Made by a program: the position numbers and the translations under genes. Of a stretch of DNA of 64,000 nucleotides, positions 26,820 through 35,212 are shown piece after piece. The stretch covers positions 1,368,748 through 1,432,747 of the forward strand of contig NZ_FQXY01000011.1 in assembly GCF_900130125.1 (NCBI RefSeq), in the 5' to 3' direction. This stretch comes from Bacteroides congonensis. Lineage in GTDB: Bacteria; Bacteroidota; Bacteroidia; Bacteroidales; Bacteroidaceae. The notes under the pieces are model-generated. The model did not search any database. It saw only the letters and a list, made by a program, of their open reading frames with translations, and had not been told where the DNA came from. How positions within the stretch are numbered: the stretch's first letter is position 1; each line of letters begins with the position of its first letter.

Positions 26820-27009
26820 ACCCTGAAAGGAGGGGATTCCGCCTTCAGCCGTATTTTATGCCGATGGATACTCACCAATGTGTGAGCAAAAGTTTATTTA
26901 CACGTCGGCAAAATTTGCTAAGATGTCGACTGAAGGAATCTGACATGCTGGTAAAGGATCGTTGATACGTGGGCTGGTATTTACTGTTCCAGGAAATAGG
27001 GGGTTATGT

Positions 27010-27083
27010 AAAATAGAGGGTCTGTTTAAGTAAAACAGACGCTTTGTTTGGATAAAACAGACGCTCTATTTTCGGAAAATAGA
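27010..27083. repeat. Phased array of alternating inverted AAAAYAGA / TCTRTTTT cores
   Basis: Cores start near 27010, 27021, 27032, 27042 (degenerate), 27054, 27065 and 27076, alternating in orientation: AAAATAGA, TCTGTTT, AAAACAGA, CTTTGTTT, AAAACAGA, TCTATTTT, AAAATAGA. Steps are 10-12 bp, about one helical turn. The function is unknown. Confidence 0.7.
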
Positions 27084-27316
27084 CCTTTGGTTCAGTATGG
27101 ACGTTTATGCAGACTCTAAAAATAAATAGAAAAACTTTCCCTTTGGTTTCAGGGGTGGCTTCAGCCAAATAGCTCGATGAAATGGAAGATTTAGGAAGAA
27201 ACTGAAGGCTGAATGCTGTTTTGTGAACTTTTTATTGGATATGGTTTATATCTATAATATAGGTTGTCGGATAAAAAACATTTGTCATGATGTATGTTGT
27301 CTTTTATCTATTTATT

Positions 27317-27344
27317 ACTGTGGCGGTTAATTAACCACCACAGT
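27317..27344. repeat. 28-bp near-perfect palindrome across the pflA stop codon
   Basis: ACTGTGGCGGTTAA (27317-27330) and TTAACCACCACAGT (27331-27344) pair over 14 bp with one G-U/mismatch position. On the minus strand it is not followed by a T run, so it may be a processing or termination structure at the end of pflA. Confidence 0.5.
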
Positions 27345-28055
27345 AGCAAAATACTCTTTGAATACTCCCGCAGCTTTTTCAAGTTGTTCGGGGGTATTTT
27401 CTTTTACGTCTTTCAGCTTGTATTCCTGCTCCATGGCTTCGTACTTGTGTACGCCCAGTGTATGGTAAGGCAGGATTTCTACCCGCTGAATCATCTTGTA
27501 CTTTCCCAAAGCTTCTCCCAGTCGGCGGATATCCTCTTCGAAATCGCTGTATCCGGGCACTAATACATAACGCAGCCAAAACGGTTTTTCGTTCTCTTCG
27601 AGCCATGCCGCCGTGCGGATGGTCTGTTCGTTGCTTCTTCCGGTCAGCGTCTGATGGCGGGTGGGGTTGAATTCTTTGATGTCGAGCAATACAAGGTCGG
27701 TCAGTTTGAAAAGCTCTTCTACATCTTCATTCCAGATGCCGCCGTTGCTGTCTATGCAGACATGAATCCCTTTCTCCTTCAGTTCACGCACCAATGGAAC
27801 AAGCGCTTTCGCCTGAAACGTAGGCTCTCCGCCCGAGAAAGTGACTCCGCCGCGCTTGCCGAAGAAAGGACGCTGGCTCATGGCCATGCGGATGATTTCT
27901 TCCGGTGGGGTAGGTGTACCGCCTTTGCCGGCTATCGTGTCGGGATTGGCACAATACAGGCAGCGGAAGTTGCAACCCTGAAGAAAAACGACGAGCCGTA
28001 AGCCCGGCCCGTCGAATGTTCCCATACTTTCGTATGAATGTACGTTTATCGTCAT
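27327..28055 (-). CDS. pflA: Pyruvate formate-lyase activating enzyme (radical SAM)
   Basis: The 242-residue enzyme uses S-adenosylmethionine and a [4Fe-4S] cluster to put the glycyl radical on PflB. The radical-SAM motif is C28-N-F-R-C32-L-Y-C35, and a GGEP motif (FSGGEPTFQ) follows. The length is normal for PFL-AE. It lies 14 bp downstream of pflB in the same operon. The stop codon is inside the palindrome at 27317-27344. Confidence 0.97.
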   Translation of the reverse strand: MTINVHSYESMGTFDGPGLRLVVFLQGCNFRCLYCANPDTIAGKGGTPTPPEEIIRMAMSQRPFFGKRGGVTFSGGEPTFQAKALVPLVRELKEKGIHVCIDSNGGIWNEDVEELFKLTDLVLLDIKEFNPTRHQTLTGRSNEQTIRTAAWLEENEKPFWLRYVLVPGYSDFEEDIRRLGEALGKYKMIQRVEILPYHTLGVHKYEAMEQEYKLKDVKENTPEQLEKAAGVFKEYFATVVVN

Positions 28056-28069
28056 ATAGAGTAGATAGA

Positions 28070-30298
28070 TTACATACGTTCGTGGAAGCTACGGCTGATA
28101 ACTTCCAATTGATGTTCGCGGCTCAACTTCACGAAGTTTACGGCATAACCGGAAACACGGATGGTAAGCTGCGGATATTTTTCAGGATGTTCCATGGCGT
28201 CATAAAGCATATCACGGTTCAGAACGTTAACGTTCAGGTGGTGAGCGCCTTTGGTGAAGTAACCGTCCATCATGGTAACCAAGTTATCAATACGGTCTTC
28301 TACGGTTGCTCCCAGTGATTTCGGAACGATAGAGAAGGTGTTGCTGATACCGTCTTGTGAGTCGCGGTAACGAAGTTTCGCTACGGAACTCAGAGAAGCG
28401 ATAGCACCGTTCTTGTCGCGTCCGTGCATCGGGTTGGCACCCGGAGCGAAGGCAACGCCTTTGGCACGTCCGTCGGGAGTAGCACCGGTCTTTTTACCAT
28501 ACATCACGTTGGAAGTGATGGTCAGCAGAGACAGGGTAGGACGGGCATTCTTGTACACCGGCAGCTTCTTCAATTCTTCGCTGAAGAAATATACCAGGTC
28601 AACACCCAGGTGGTCTACCTTGTCGTTGTCGTTACCGAAACAAGGGAATTCGCCTTCGATGTCGAAACCTTCCGTCAGGCCGATGTCGTTGCGGCGGGCG
28701 GTAACTTTGGCGTACTTGATGGCCGAGAGCGAGTCGAGCGCGATGGAAAGTCCGGCTACACCGTAAGCGAGGTTGATGCGCGGGTTGGTATCTACAAGAG
28801 CCATCTGTGCTTTCTCGTAGTAATACTTGTCGTGCATATAGTGGATAATGTTCATCGCTTCGTTGTAAACACGGGCGATTTCAATCAATACCTTCTTGTA
28901 GTTGCTCATTACTTCTTCAAAGTTCAGCGTGTCACTGGTCAGTACAGGGATGTTTTTCACCATGACCGTACCCGTGTTTTCGCAACGTCCGCCGTTGATG
29001 GCAAGTAGCAGGGCTTTAGCCAGGTTGCAGCGTGCGCCGAAGAACTGAATCTGCTTTCCTATCTCCTGGTAAGATACGCAGCAAGCGATTCCGTAGTCGT
29101 CCGACTGGCGTACTTCGCGCATCAGGTCGTCGTTTTCGTACTGGATGGATGAAGTGTCGATAGAAACTTTGGCACAGAATTCCTTGAAACCGTCCGGCAG
29201 TTCCGGGCTCCATAGTACAGTCAGGTTCGGTTCGGGTGACGGGCCGAGGTTGTACAGTGTTTGCAGGAAGCGGAAGGAAGTCTTTGTTACTTTGGTACGT
29301 CCGTCGTTGAGACGTCCGCCCAGAGATTCGGTTACCCAGGTCGGGTCGCCGGCAAAGATGTCGTTGTATGATTGCATGCGCAGGTGGCGAACCATACGCA
29401 GTTTGATGACAAACTGGTCGATTAGTTCCTGTGCGAAAGATTCGGTGATAGTTCCTTTGCTCAATTCATATTCCATATAGATGTCGAGGAAGGAAGAAAC
29501 GTTACCCAGTGACATAGCTGCACCGTCTTGTTCTTTCACGGCGGCAAGGTAAGCCATGTACACCCATTGTACGGCTTCCTGTGCAGTGTAGGCAGGACGA
29601 CTCAGGTCGAGTCCGTAGTATTCGCCCATTACCTTCATTTCTTTCAGCGCCTTGATTTGCTCTGCCACTTCTTCGCGCAGGCGGATGCGGGCGTCGGTCA
29701 TCGGGCCGGTCAGGTTACGCAAGTCTTCTTTCTTGGCTTCAATCAGTCGGTCGATACCGTAAAGAGCCATACGGCGGTAGTCGCCGATGATACGTCCGCG
29801 GGCGTAGTTGTCAGGAAGTCCGGTAAGGAATCCCAGTGAGCGGAACGAGCGGATTTCTTCCGTATATACGTCGAATACTCCGTCGTTGTGCGTTTTGCGG
29901 TAGTGAGTGAATATGTCTTTTACGCGGTCGTCTACTTCCACACCGTTCTCGTGGCAAGCCTTGCTCACTACGTTGATGCCACCGAAAGGCTTGATGGCAC
30001 GCTTCAGCAGTTCGTCTGTCTGCAGACCGACAATCAGTTCGTTTTCCTTGTCGATATATCCGGCTTTGTGGGAAGTGATGGTAGATACGGTAACATTGTC
30101 AAGAGAGCGGACGCCATTGTTTTCTCTTTCCTCTGCCAATGCTTCGAGGCAGCGGTTCCATACGGCTTTTGTGCGTTCGGTAGGTCCTTCGAGGAATGAA
30201 GCATCTCCGTAATACGGAGTGATGTTATGACTTACGAAATCCCTTACGTTGATTTCGCTGCTCCAAAGACCGTCTTTAAAGATCTTATTTAATTCCAT
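28070..30298 (-). CDS. pflB: Formate C-acetyltransferase (pyruvate formate-lyase)
   Basis: The 742-residue enzyme converts pyruvate and CoA to acetyl-CoA and formate under anoxia. The active cysteine pair is C406-C407 in YGIACCVSYQE, and the glycyl radical site is G717 in IRVSGYAVNF. Length and both motifs match true PflB rather than a glycerol dehydratase-type homologue. It is transcribed with pflA from a promoter upstream (30345-30352), where a short inverted repeat sits just beyond the -7 box. It makes the formate and acetyl-CoA typical of Bacteroides fermentation. Confidence 0.98.
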   Translation of the reverse strand: MELNKIFKDGLWSSEINVRDFVSHNITPYYGDASFLEGPTERTKAVWNRCLEALAEERENNGVRSLDNVTVSTITSHKAGYIDKENELIVGLQTDELLKRAIKPFGGINVVSKACHENGVEVDDRVKDIFTHYRKTHNDGVFDVYTEEIRSFRSLGFLTGLPDNYARGRIIGDYRRMALYGIDRLIEAKKEDLRNLTGPMTDARIRLREEVAEQIKALKEMKVMGEYYGLDLSRPAYTAQEAVQWVYMAYLAAVKEQDGAAMSLGNVSSFLDIYMEYELSKGTITESFAQELIDQFVIKLRMVRHLRMQSYNDIFAGDPTWVTESLGGRLNDGRTKVTKTSFRFLQTLYNLGPSPEPNLTVLWSPELPDGFKEFCAKVSIDTSSIQYENDDLMREVRQSDDYGIACCVSYQEIGKQIQFFGARCNLAKALLLAINGGRCENTGTVMVKNIPVLTSDTLNFEEVMSNYKKVLIEIARVYNEAMNIIHYMHDKYYYEKAQMALVDTNPRINLAYGVAGLSIALDSLSAIKYAKVTARRNDIGLTEGFDIEGEFPCFGNDNDKVDHLGVDLVYFFSEELKKLPVYKNARPTLSLLTITSNVMYGKKTGATPDGRAKGVAFAPGANPMHGRDKNGAIASLSSVAKLRYRDSQDGISNTFSIVPKSLGATVEDRIDNLVTMMDGYFTKGAHHLNVNVLNRDMLYDAMEHPEKYPQLTIRVSGYAVNFVKLSREHQLEVISRSFHERM

Positions 30299-30344
30299 AA
30301 ATGATAAAATTAGAGGTTGTAGTTATCCTTTTCTTTAGAGCGCA

Positions 30345-30386
30345 CAAAGTTACAATCATTTTTCATATAATCAGCATAAATATGCT
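30345..30386 (-). promoter_or_regulatory. Promoter of pflBA with an upstream inverted repeat
   Basis: The minus strand has a -7 box TAACTTTG (30352 to 30345). Further upstream is AGCATA-AA-TATGCT (30373-30386), which covers the expected -33 region and could be a regulator site. No TTTG was seen at -33. Confidence 0.5.
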
Positions 30387-30466
30387 CTATTTTATGCTTT
30401 TCAACATAAAATACCTAGGTATTGCTATCCTTAGGAAATCTTCCCGAATTTTTTTTGTGGAAACTC

Positions 30467-30496
30467 TTGCATGTTTAAAAAAAGTTCGTATCTTTG
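30467..30496 (+). promoter_or_regulatory. Promoter of the tRNA-Ser genes
   Basis: TTG at 30467-30469 is 19 bp upstream of a perfect -7 box TATCTTTG (30489-30496), 40 bp before the first tRNA. Confidence 0.7.
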
Positions 30497-30536
30497 CACC
30501 GCTTTTAACGAAAAGCACTTCTGAAAAGGAAGTTTT

Positions 30537-30621
30537 GGAGAGGTGGCAGAGTGGTCGATTGCGGCGGTCTTGAAAACCGTTGTACCGCGAGGTACCCGGG
30601 GTTCGAATCCCTGTCTCTCCG
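30537..30621 (+). tRNA. tRNA-Ser (anticodon TGA)
   Basis: Acceptor GGAGAGG pairs with the final TCTCTCC, discriminator G. The anticodon loop reads CTTGAAA, with a long type II variable arm (TTGTACCGCGAGGTACCCG region) and the T loop GGTTCGAATCC. CCA is not encoded. Confidence 0.95.
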
Positions 30622-30700
30622 CTGAGAATAGCAGCTTTGAAGCTGCTATTTCTTTTGTGGAAAATATATTTCCATTGTCTGTTTTTTTATTGAAAAACAA

Positions 30701-30788
30701 GGAGAGGTGCTCGAGTGGTTGAAGAGGCACGCCTGGAAAGCGTGTATACGCCAAAAGTGTATCACGAGTTCGAATCTCGTTCTCTCCG
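30701..30788 (+). tRNA. tRNA-Ser (anticodon GGA)
   Basis: The same acceptor stem as the first tRNA (GGAGAGG with TCTCTCC, then G). The anticodon loop is CTGGAAA, with a long variable arm and the T-loop GAGTTCGAATCTC. CCA is not encoded. A T run follows at 30790-30796. Confidence 0.95.
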
Positions 30789-30823
30789 CTTTTTTTCTCT
30801 GTTGTTAAAAAAATGTTTTGAAG

Positions 30824-30857
30824 CGGCTGCCTTGATTTTTCAAAGCAGCTGTTTTTT
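30824..30857. terminator. Terminator between the tRNA genes and the hydrogenase operon
   Basis: CGGCTGCCTTG (30824-30834) pairs with CAAAGCAGCTG (30841-30851) with one mismatch and one G-U, followed by TTTTTT. It lies between converging units. Confidence 0.75.
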
Positions 30858-30868
30858 ATTTGCGGCAT

Positions 30869-31345
30869 TTATTCCAACTCCTCGATAATCTTCTTCACAT
30901 CTATCGGTTGCAGTCTTCCGTACACTTTTTCACCAACCATCACCACTGGAGCCAATCCGCAAGCACCTACGCAGCGCAGGCAGTCCAATGAGAACTTCCC
31001 GTCCGGGGTGGTTTCGCCGACTTCGATGCCCAGTACGCGTTTGAATTCTTCGAGCAACTTCTCGGAGCCGCGCACGTAACATGCCGTACCCATGCAGACG
31101 GAGATGGGATGTTTCCCTTTCGGAGTCATGGTGAAGAAGGTGTAGAAGGTGACCACTCCATATACTTTCGATACGGGGATATTGAGTTTGGAAGCGATGA
31201 TGCGTTGCATCTCTTCGGGCAGATAGCCGTGCAGGTGTTGCGCTTCGTGCAAAATATTGATTAGTTCGCCCGGATTGTTTCCATGCTTGTCGCAAATCGT
31301 TCTGACTTGTTCAACTACATCACAGGCTAGTTTTATATCTGACAT
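30869..31345 (-). CDS. hydC: NuoE-like [2Fe-2S] subunit of an NADH-linked hydrogenase (HydC type)
   Basis: The 158-residue protein is a thioredoxin-like ferredoxin of the NuoE family. The four cluster cysteines are in MGTACYVRG and LRCVGACGLAP, with spacing C-x4-C and C-x3-C. It follows hydA by 18 bp and is the last gene of the hydrogenase operon. In electron-bifurcating or NADH-dependent [FeFe] hydrogenases this subunit passes electrons with HydB. A complex I subunit is unlikely because the neighbours are HydA and HydB, not other nuo genes. Confidence 0.92.
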   Translation of the reverse strand: MSDIKLACDVVEQVRTICDKHGNNPGELINILHEAQHLHGYLPEEMQRIIASKLNIPVSKVYGVVTFYTFFTMTPKGKHPISVCMGTACYVRGSEKLLEEFKRVLGIEVGETTPDGKFSLDCLRCVGACGLAPVVMVGEKVYGRLQPIDVKKIIEELE

Positions 31346-31363
31346 AATACTCTTCGTTTAAAG

Positions 31364-33130
31364 TTAATCCATTGATTTGTTGAAATAGTGCGTGTGCAAT
31401 AGCATTTCCGATTTCTCGCCCAGAGGTTTGCCGAGATATTCTTCGTACAGTTTCTTGATATACGGGTTGTCGTGCGACTTGCGCAGCGGTTTGTTGGCGT
31501 CTTCGCGGTAAAGGGCATTGGCGCGTGCGTATAAGACTTCCGAGTTGCCGTGGTGTAACGGCTGCCCACCACCACCGATACAACCGCCGGGGCAAGCCAT
31601 GATTTCGATGACGTGATATTCATTGTGCCCGTTCCGTATATCTTCCAGTAGATGGCGGGCGTTGCCTAGTCCGTGTGCGATGCCTACTTTGAGTTCAAAA
31701 CCATTCAGGTCGATGGTGGCGCGGCGGACACCGTTCAGTCCGCGTACTTGTTCAAAATTTACATTCTTGAGAGGTTCTCCGGTATAGATTTCGTAGACGG
31801 AGCGCAGGGCGGCTTCCATCACACCGCCTGTAGTGCCGAAGATAACGCCGGCGCCTGTCGATTCGCTCATCGGGTTGTCGAAAGGACTGTCCAGTACCAG
31901 GGGGAAGCCGATGTTGGCTCGTTTAATCAGCCGTGCCAGTTCGCGGGTGGAGATGGAATAGTCTACGTCGGGGATGCCGTTTACTTTGAACTCGTCGCGG
32001 TCGCATTCGTATTTCTTTGCCAGACAGGGCATGATGGATACGACGACCAAGTTTTCCCGGGGGATTCCCATTTTCTCCGCCCAGTAAGATTTGGCGATGG
32101 AGCCGAACATCTGTTGCGGGGAGCGGGCGGTGGAAGGTATATCCAACATATCCGGGAAATGGTGCTCGAAGAAGTTCACCCATGCCGGACAACAGGAAGT
32201 CAGGATGGGCAGGCGGACGGATTTGTCACCGTTGAGATAACGCGTCAGGCGGTTCAGGATTTCGGAGCCTTCTTCCATGATAGTGAGGTCGGCTGCGAAA
32301 TCGGTGTCGAATACGTAATCGAATCCCAGTTCGCGCAGGGCGTAGACCATTTTCCCGGTAACCAGTGTGCCGGGGGGAAATCCGAATTCTTCTCCCAGGG
32401 CGGCGCGTACGGCGGGTGCGGTCTGTACGATGACTACTTTGTTCGGGTTGGCCAAGTCGTCTAGCAGGCGGTTGGTGTAATCACGTTCGGTCAACGCGCC
32501 TACCGGGCAGACAGCCACGCACTGACCGCAATAGGTACATTCACTCTCTGTCATCATCCGGTCGAAAGCGGGAGCTATCGTCGTGTTGAAGCCGCGACGG
32601 ATGGCACCGAGCGCTCCTACCGTCTGCACATCGTTGCAGACGCTTTCGCAACGGCGGCAGAAGATACATTTGTCCATATTGCGGACGATGGAAGCGGTGA
32701 TTTCCCGTTTGCGGGGAGACAGTTCGCCGCCATTGAAAGGCATTTCGCGGATATTGAAGCGCAGTGCCAGCGTTTGAAGCTCGCAGTTGCCGCATTTCGG
32801 ACAGGTGAGGCAGTCGTTCGGATGGTCGGAGAGGATAAGTTCGGCCACTACCTTGCGGGCGTTCATCACACGCAGGGTACTGGTCTTTACTACCATTCCT
32901 TCTGTGCAACGGGTGGCGCAGGCAGGAGCCAGGTTGCGCCGTCCTATGACTTCGACTACACAGATACGGCAGGAAGCGGGATTGTTTTTTATACAGGTTC
33001 CTTTCAAGTCAATGTGGCACAAAGTAGGTATGTTGATGCCTATTTTGTTGGCAGCTTCGAGGATGGTACTTCCTTCGGGGACGGTGATAAAGTGACCGTC
33101 TATTTGGAGTGTAATTTGTTTTTCTTCCAT
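31364..33130 (-). CDS. hydA: [FeFe] hydrogenase catalytic subunit, NADH-linked group A type (HydA)
   Basis: The 588-residue protein makes or uses H2. It has an N-terminal [2Fe-2S] ferredoxin domain (residues 1-80), a His-Cys cluster domain, two [4Fe-4S] motifs (CIFCRRCESVC and CTYCGQCVAVCP) and the H-cluster motifs TSCCPAWV (about residue 310), MPCLAKKYE (about 365) and MACPGGCIGGGGQP (about 510). All three are intact. With HydB and HydC it would form an NADH- or NADH/ferredoxin-dependent hydrogenase that disposes of fermentation electrons. The maturases HydEFG are not in the window. Confidence 0.97.
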   Translation of the reverse strand: MEEKQITLQIDGHFITVPEGSTILEAANKIGINIPTLCHIDLKGTCIKNNPASCRICVVEVIGRRNLAPACATRCTEGMVVKTSTLRVMNARKVVAELILSDHPNDCLTCPKCGNCELQTLALRFNIREMPFNGGELSPRKREITASIVRNMDKCIFCRRCESVCNDVQTVGALGAIRRGFNTTIAPAFDRMMTESECTYCGQCVAVCPVGALTERDYTNRLLDDLANPNKVVIVQTAPAVRAALGEEFGFPPGTLVTGKMVYALRELGFDYVFDTDFAADLTIMEEGSEILNRLTRYLNGDKSVRLPILTSCCPAWVNFFEHHFPDMLDIPSTARSPQQMFGSIAKSYWAEKMGIPRENLVVVSIMPCLAKKYECDRDEFKVNGIPDVDYSISTRELARLIKRANIGFPLVLDSPFDNPMSESTGAGVIFGTTGGVMEAALRSVYEIYTGEPLKNVNFEQVRGLNGVRRATIDLNGFELKVGIAHGLGNARHLLEDIRNGHNEYHVIEIMACPGGCIGGGGQPLHHGNSEVLYARANALYREDANKPLRKSHDNPYIKKLYEEYLGKPLGEKSEMLLHTHYFNKSMD

Positions 33131-33142
33131 AGTAAATAGATT

Positions 33143-35050
33143 TTAGCAGACAAGAATAGCTTTAAATTTACAGCGTGCCAGGCACATTCCGCATTTGATA
33201 CATTTGTCGGGGCTGATAACATGCGGTTTGCGTACCAGACCGATGATTGCGTCGGCGGGGCAGTTTTTGGCGCACAGGTGGCAGCCGATACAAAGTTCGG
33301 GATTGATGGTGTAAGTCAGCAGGGATTTACACTGTTTGGCACGGCAGGTCTTGTCGCGGACGTGTTCCAGGTATTCATCATGGAAATTGTCCAGCGTAGA
33401 CAGAACCGGGTTCGGGGAAGTCTGCCCCAGTCCGCAGAGGGCGGTATCCTTGATGACTTGTCCCAAAGTGGCGAGGGTATCCAGGTCTTTCTCCGTTCCT
33501 CTTCCTTCGGTTATCTTGTTCAGCAGTTCCAGCAGGCGTTTGTTGCCGATGCGGCAAGGCGTACATTTTCCGCAGGATTCTTCTACGGTAAAGTCCAGGT
33601 AGAAACGGGAGACGGATACCATACAGTCGTCCTCATCCATCACAATCATACCGCCGGAGCCCATCATGGAGCCTGCCGCCAGTAGATTGTCGAAGTCGAT
33701 GGGAGTATCCAGATGCTTCTCTGTCAGACAGCCGCCCGAAGGGCCGCCGGTCTGCACCGCCTTGAATTTCTTTCCGCCTTTGATGCCGCCGCCGATTTCG
33801 TAGATTACTTCGCGGAGCGTAGTTCCCATCGGTACTTCAATTAGCCCTACATTGTTTATCTTTCCCGCAAGGGCGAATACTTTCGTGCCTTTGGAACGTT
33901 CCGTTCCGATGGCTGCGAACCATTCGGCGCCTTTCGTCAGGATGATGGGAATATTGGCGAGTGTCTCTACATTGTTCACGTTGGTAGGCTTTCCCAAATA
34001 GCCGGATTCGGCGGGGAAGGGCGGTTTGAGGGTCGGTTCGCCCCGTTTTCCTTCCATGGAGTGAATCAGGGCGGTTTCTTCTCCGCAGACAAATGCGCCT
34101 GCACCGTAACGTATCTCGATGTCGAAACTGAAATCTGTTCCTAAGATATTGTCTCCCAACAGGCCGTAGTTGCGGGCTTGTCCGATAGCTATTTTGAGCC
34201 GGTTGATGGCAAGCGGGTATTCGGCGCGGATATACACCAGTCCTTTGCTTGAGCCGATGGAGTAACCGCAGATACACATGGCTTCTACGATGGAGTGTGG
34301 GTCGCCTTCCATGATGGAACGATCCATAAACGCGCCGGGGTCGCCTTCATCAGCATTGCAAACCACGTATTTGATGTCCGATTGCTGTTTGTGGGTAAAT
34401 TCCCATTTCAAGCCTGTGGGGAAACCGCCGCCACCGCGTCCGCGCAGGCCGGAACGCTTGATGAGGTCGATTACGTCCGTCGGTTGCTTGTTGAGAAGGC
34501 AGTCCGCCAGGGCGTGATATCCTTCGCGGGCGATGTATTCTTCGATGTTTTCGGGGTCGATAAATCCGCAGTTGCGCAGGGCGATGCGCAGTTGCTTCCG
34601 GTAGAAATCCATATGTTTGGAGTCGCTGACGGTGTGCTCCGTTTTAGGATCTATGTACAGCAGCCTTTCTATTTTCCGGCCGCCGATGATATGTTCGGTG
34701 ATGATGTCTTCCGCGTCCTCGGGGGTGACTTGTGTGTAAAATGTATTGTCGGGGATGATTTTCACGATGGGGCCTTTTTCGCAGAAGCCGAAGCAGCCCA
34801 CTGTGATGACTTCCACTTTGCCGGCGATGCTGTTCTTTTCGATGGCTGTCCGGAGACTGTCCGTAATGCCTTGACTGGAAGAGGCTTTGCACCCTGTACC
34901 GCCGCAGATAAGAATCTGGAGATGCTGTGTGCCGGACGCCAGTCCGCAGCACTTCTCTGTGACTTTTTCATTACTTTCTTCACGTAATGAAAGTTTGTGT
35001 TCCGCTCTCTTCCTGATTGTAGCCAAATCATGGATAGATAAGATTTTCAT
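33143..35050 (-). CDS. hydB: NuoF-like NADH-binding flavoprotein subunit of the hydrogenase (HydB)
   Basis: The 635-residue protein has an N-terminal thioredoxin-like [2Fe-2S] part (CGGTGCKASSS, GCFGFCEKGP), a NuoF FMN/NADH domain (GRGGGGFPTGLKWEF, GAGAFVCGEETALIHSMEG), a [4Fe-4S] site (ESCGKCTPCRIG) and a C-terminal pair of [4Fe-4S] motifs (CIGCHLCAKNCP, CIKCGMCLARCKF). This is the layout of HydB in bifurcating hydrogenases, longer than plain NuoF. It is the first gene of the hydBAC unit, 13 bp before hydA. True bifurcation cannot be proven from sequence. Confidence 0.95.
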   Translation of the reverse strand: MKILSIHDLATIRKRAEHKLSLREESNEKVTEKCCGLASGTQHLQILICGGTGCKASSSQGITDSLRTAIEKNSIAGKVEVITVGCFGFCEKGPIVKIIPDNTFYTQVTPEDAEDIITEHIIGGRKIERLLYIDPKTEHTVSDSKHMDFYRKQLRIALRNCGFIDPENIEEYIAREGYHALADCLLNKQPTDVIDLIKRSGLRGRGGGGFPTGLKWEFTHKQQSDIKYVVCNADEGDPGAFMDRSIMEGDPHSIVEAMCICGYSIGSSKGLVYIRAEYPLAINRLKIAIGQARNYGLLGDNILGTDFSFDIEIRYGAGAFVCGEETALIHSMEGKRGEPTLKPPFPAESGYLGKPTNVNNVETLANIPIILTKGAEWFAAIGTERSKGTKVFALAGKINNVGLIEVPMGTTLREVIYEIGGGIKGGKKFKAVQTGGPSGGCLTEKHLDTPIDFDNLLAAGSMMGSGGMIVMDEDDCMVSVSRFYLDFTVEESCGKCTPCRIGNKRLLELLNKITEGRGTEKDLDTLATLGQVIKDTALCGLGQTSPNPVLSTLDNFHDEYLEHVRDKTCRAKQCKSLLTYTINPELCIGCHLCAKNCPADAIIGLVRKPHVISPDKCIKCGMCLARCKFKAILVC

Positions 35051-35079
35051 AAGTATCAGAATTGTTAGTAGGTTTTTTG

Positions 35080-35087
35080 CAAATATA
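35080..35087 (-). promoter_or_regulatory. -7 box of the hydBAC operon
   Basis: The minus strand reads TATATTTG, 30 bp before the hydB ATG (35050). No clear -33 TTTG. Confidence 0.5.
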
Positions 35088-35212
35088 ATTCTTTGTTTGG
35101 AATAAAAGCATAGTTTCGGACAAATAAAAACAGTCTTTGCCGATCGGATTAGGTAAATAAATCTCTATCTTCGTATTTAATAGGTATTAAACCTAAAAAA
35201 GATAATTGAAGT

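Larger units (their letters stand above)
26514..27316. other. About 0.8 kb non-coding, hairpin-rich intergenic region
   Basis: No convincing gene lies here. A 71-codon minus-strand ORF at 26663-26878 overlaps a hairpin and looks like a chance frame. The region holds the 12-bp inverted repeat at 26754-26819, a looser hairpin at about 26823-26848 (CTGAAAGG with CCTTCAG), the phased array at 27010-27083 and several GGTTTCAG/CTTCAGCC words near 27146-27210. Similar words occur at 53950-54037. Confidence 0.6.

Noticed and set aside
26663..26878. A 71-codon minus-strand ORF
   Set aside because: Read through the hairpin at 26754-26819; probably a chance frame in a repeat element.
27010..27083. A CRISPR array
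   Set aside because: Units are only 8 bp, alternate in orientation and have no spacers or cas genes; the same holds for 54114-54177.
30431..30868. A 145-codon minus-strand ORF over the tRNA-Ser genes
   Set aside because: It is antisense to both tRNAs; the text GENEIRTRDTLLAY is the usual false protein read from tRNA genes.
31673..32464. A 263-codon plus-strand ORF, and others like it over pflB and hydB
   Set aside because: Antisense to hydrogenase and PFL genes with clear catalytic motifs; a result of high coding GC at third positions.
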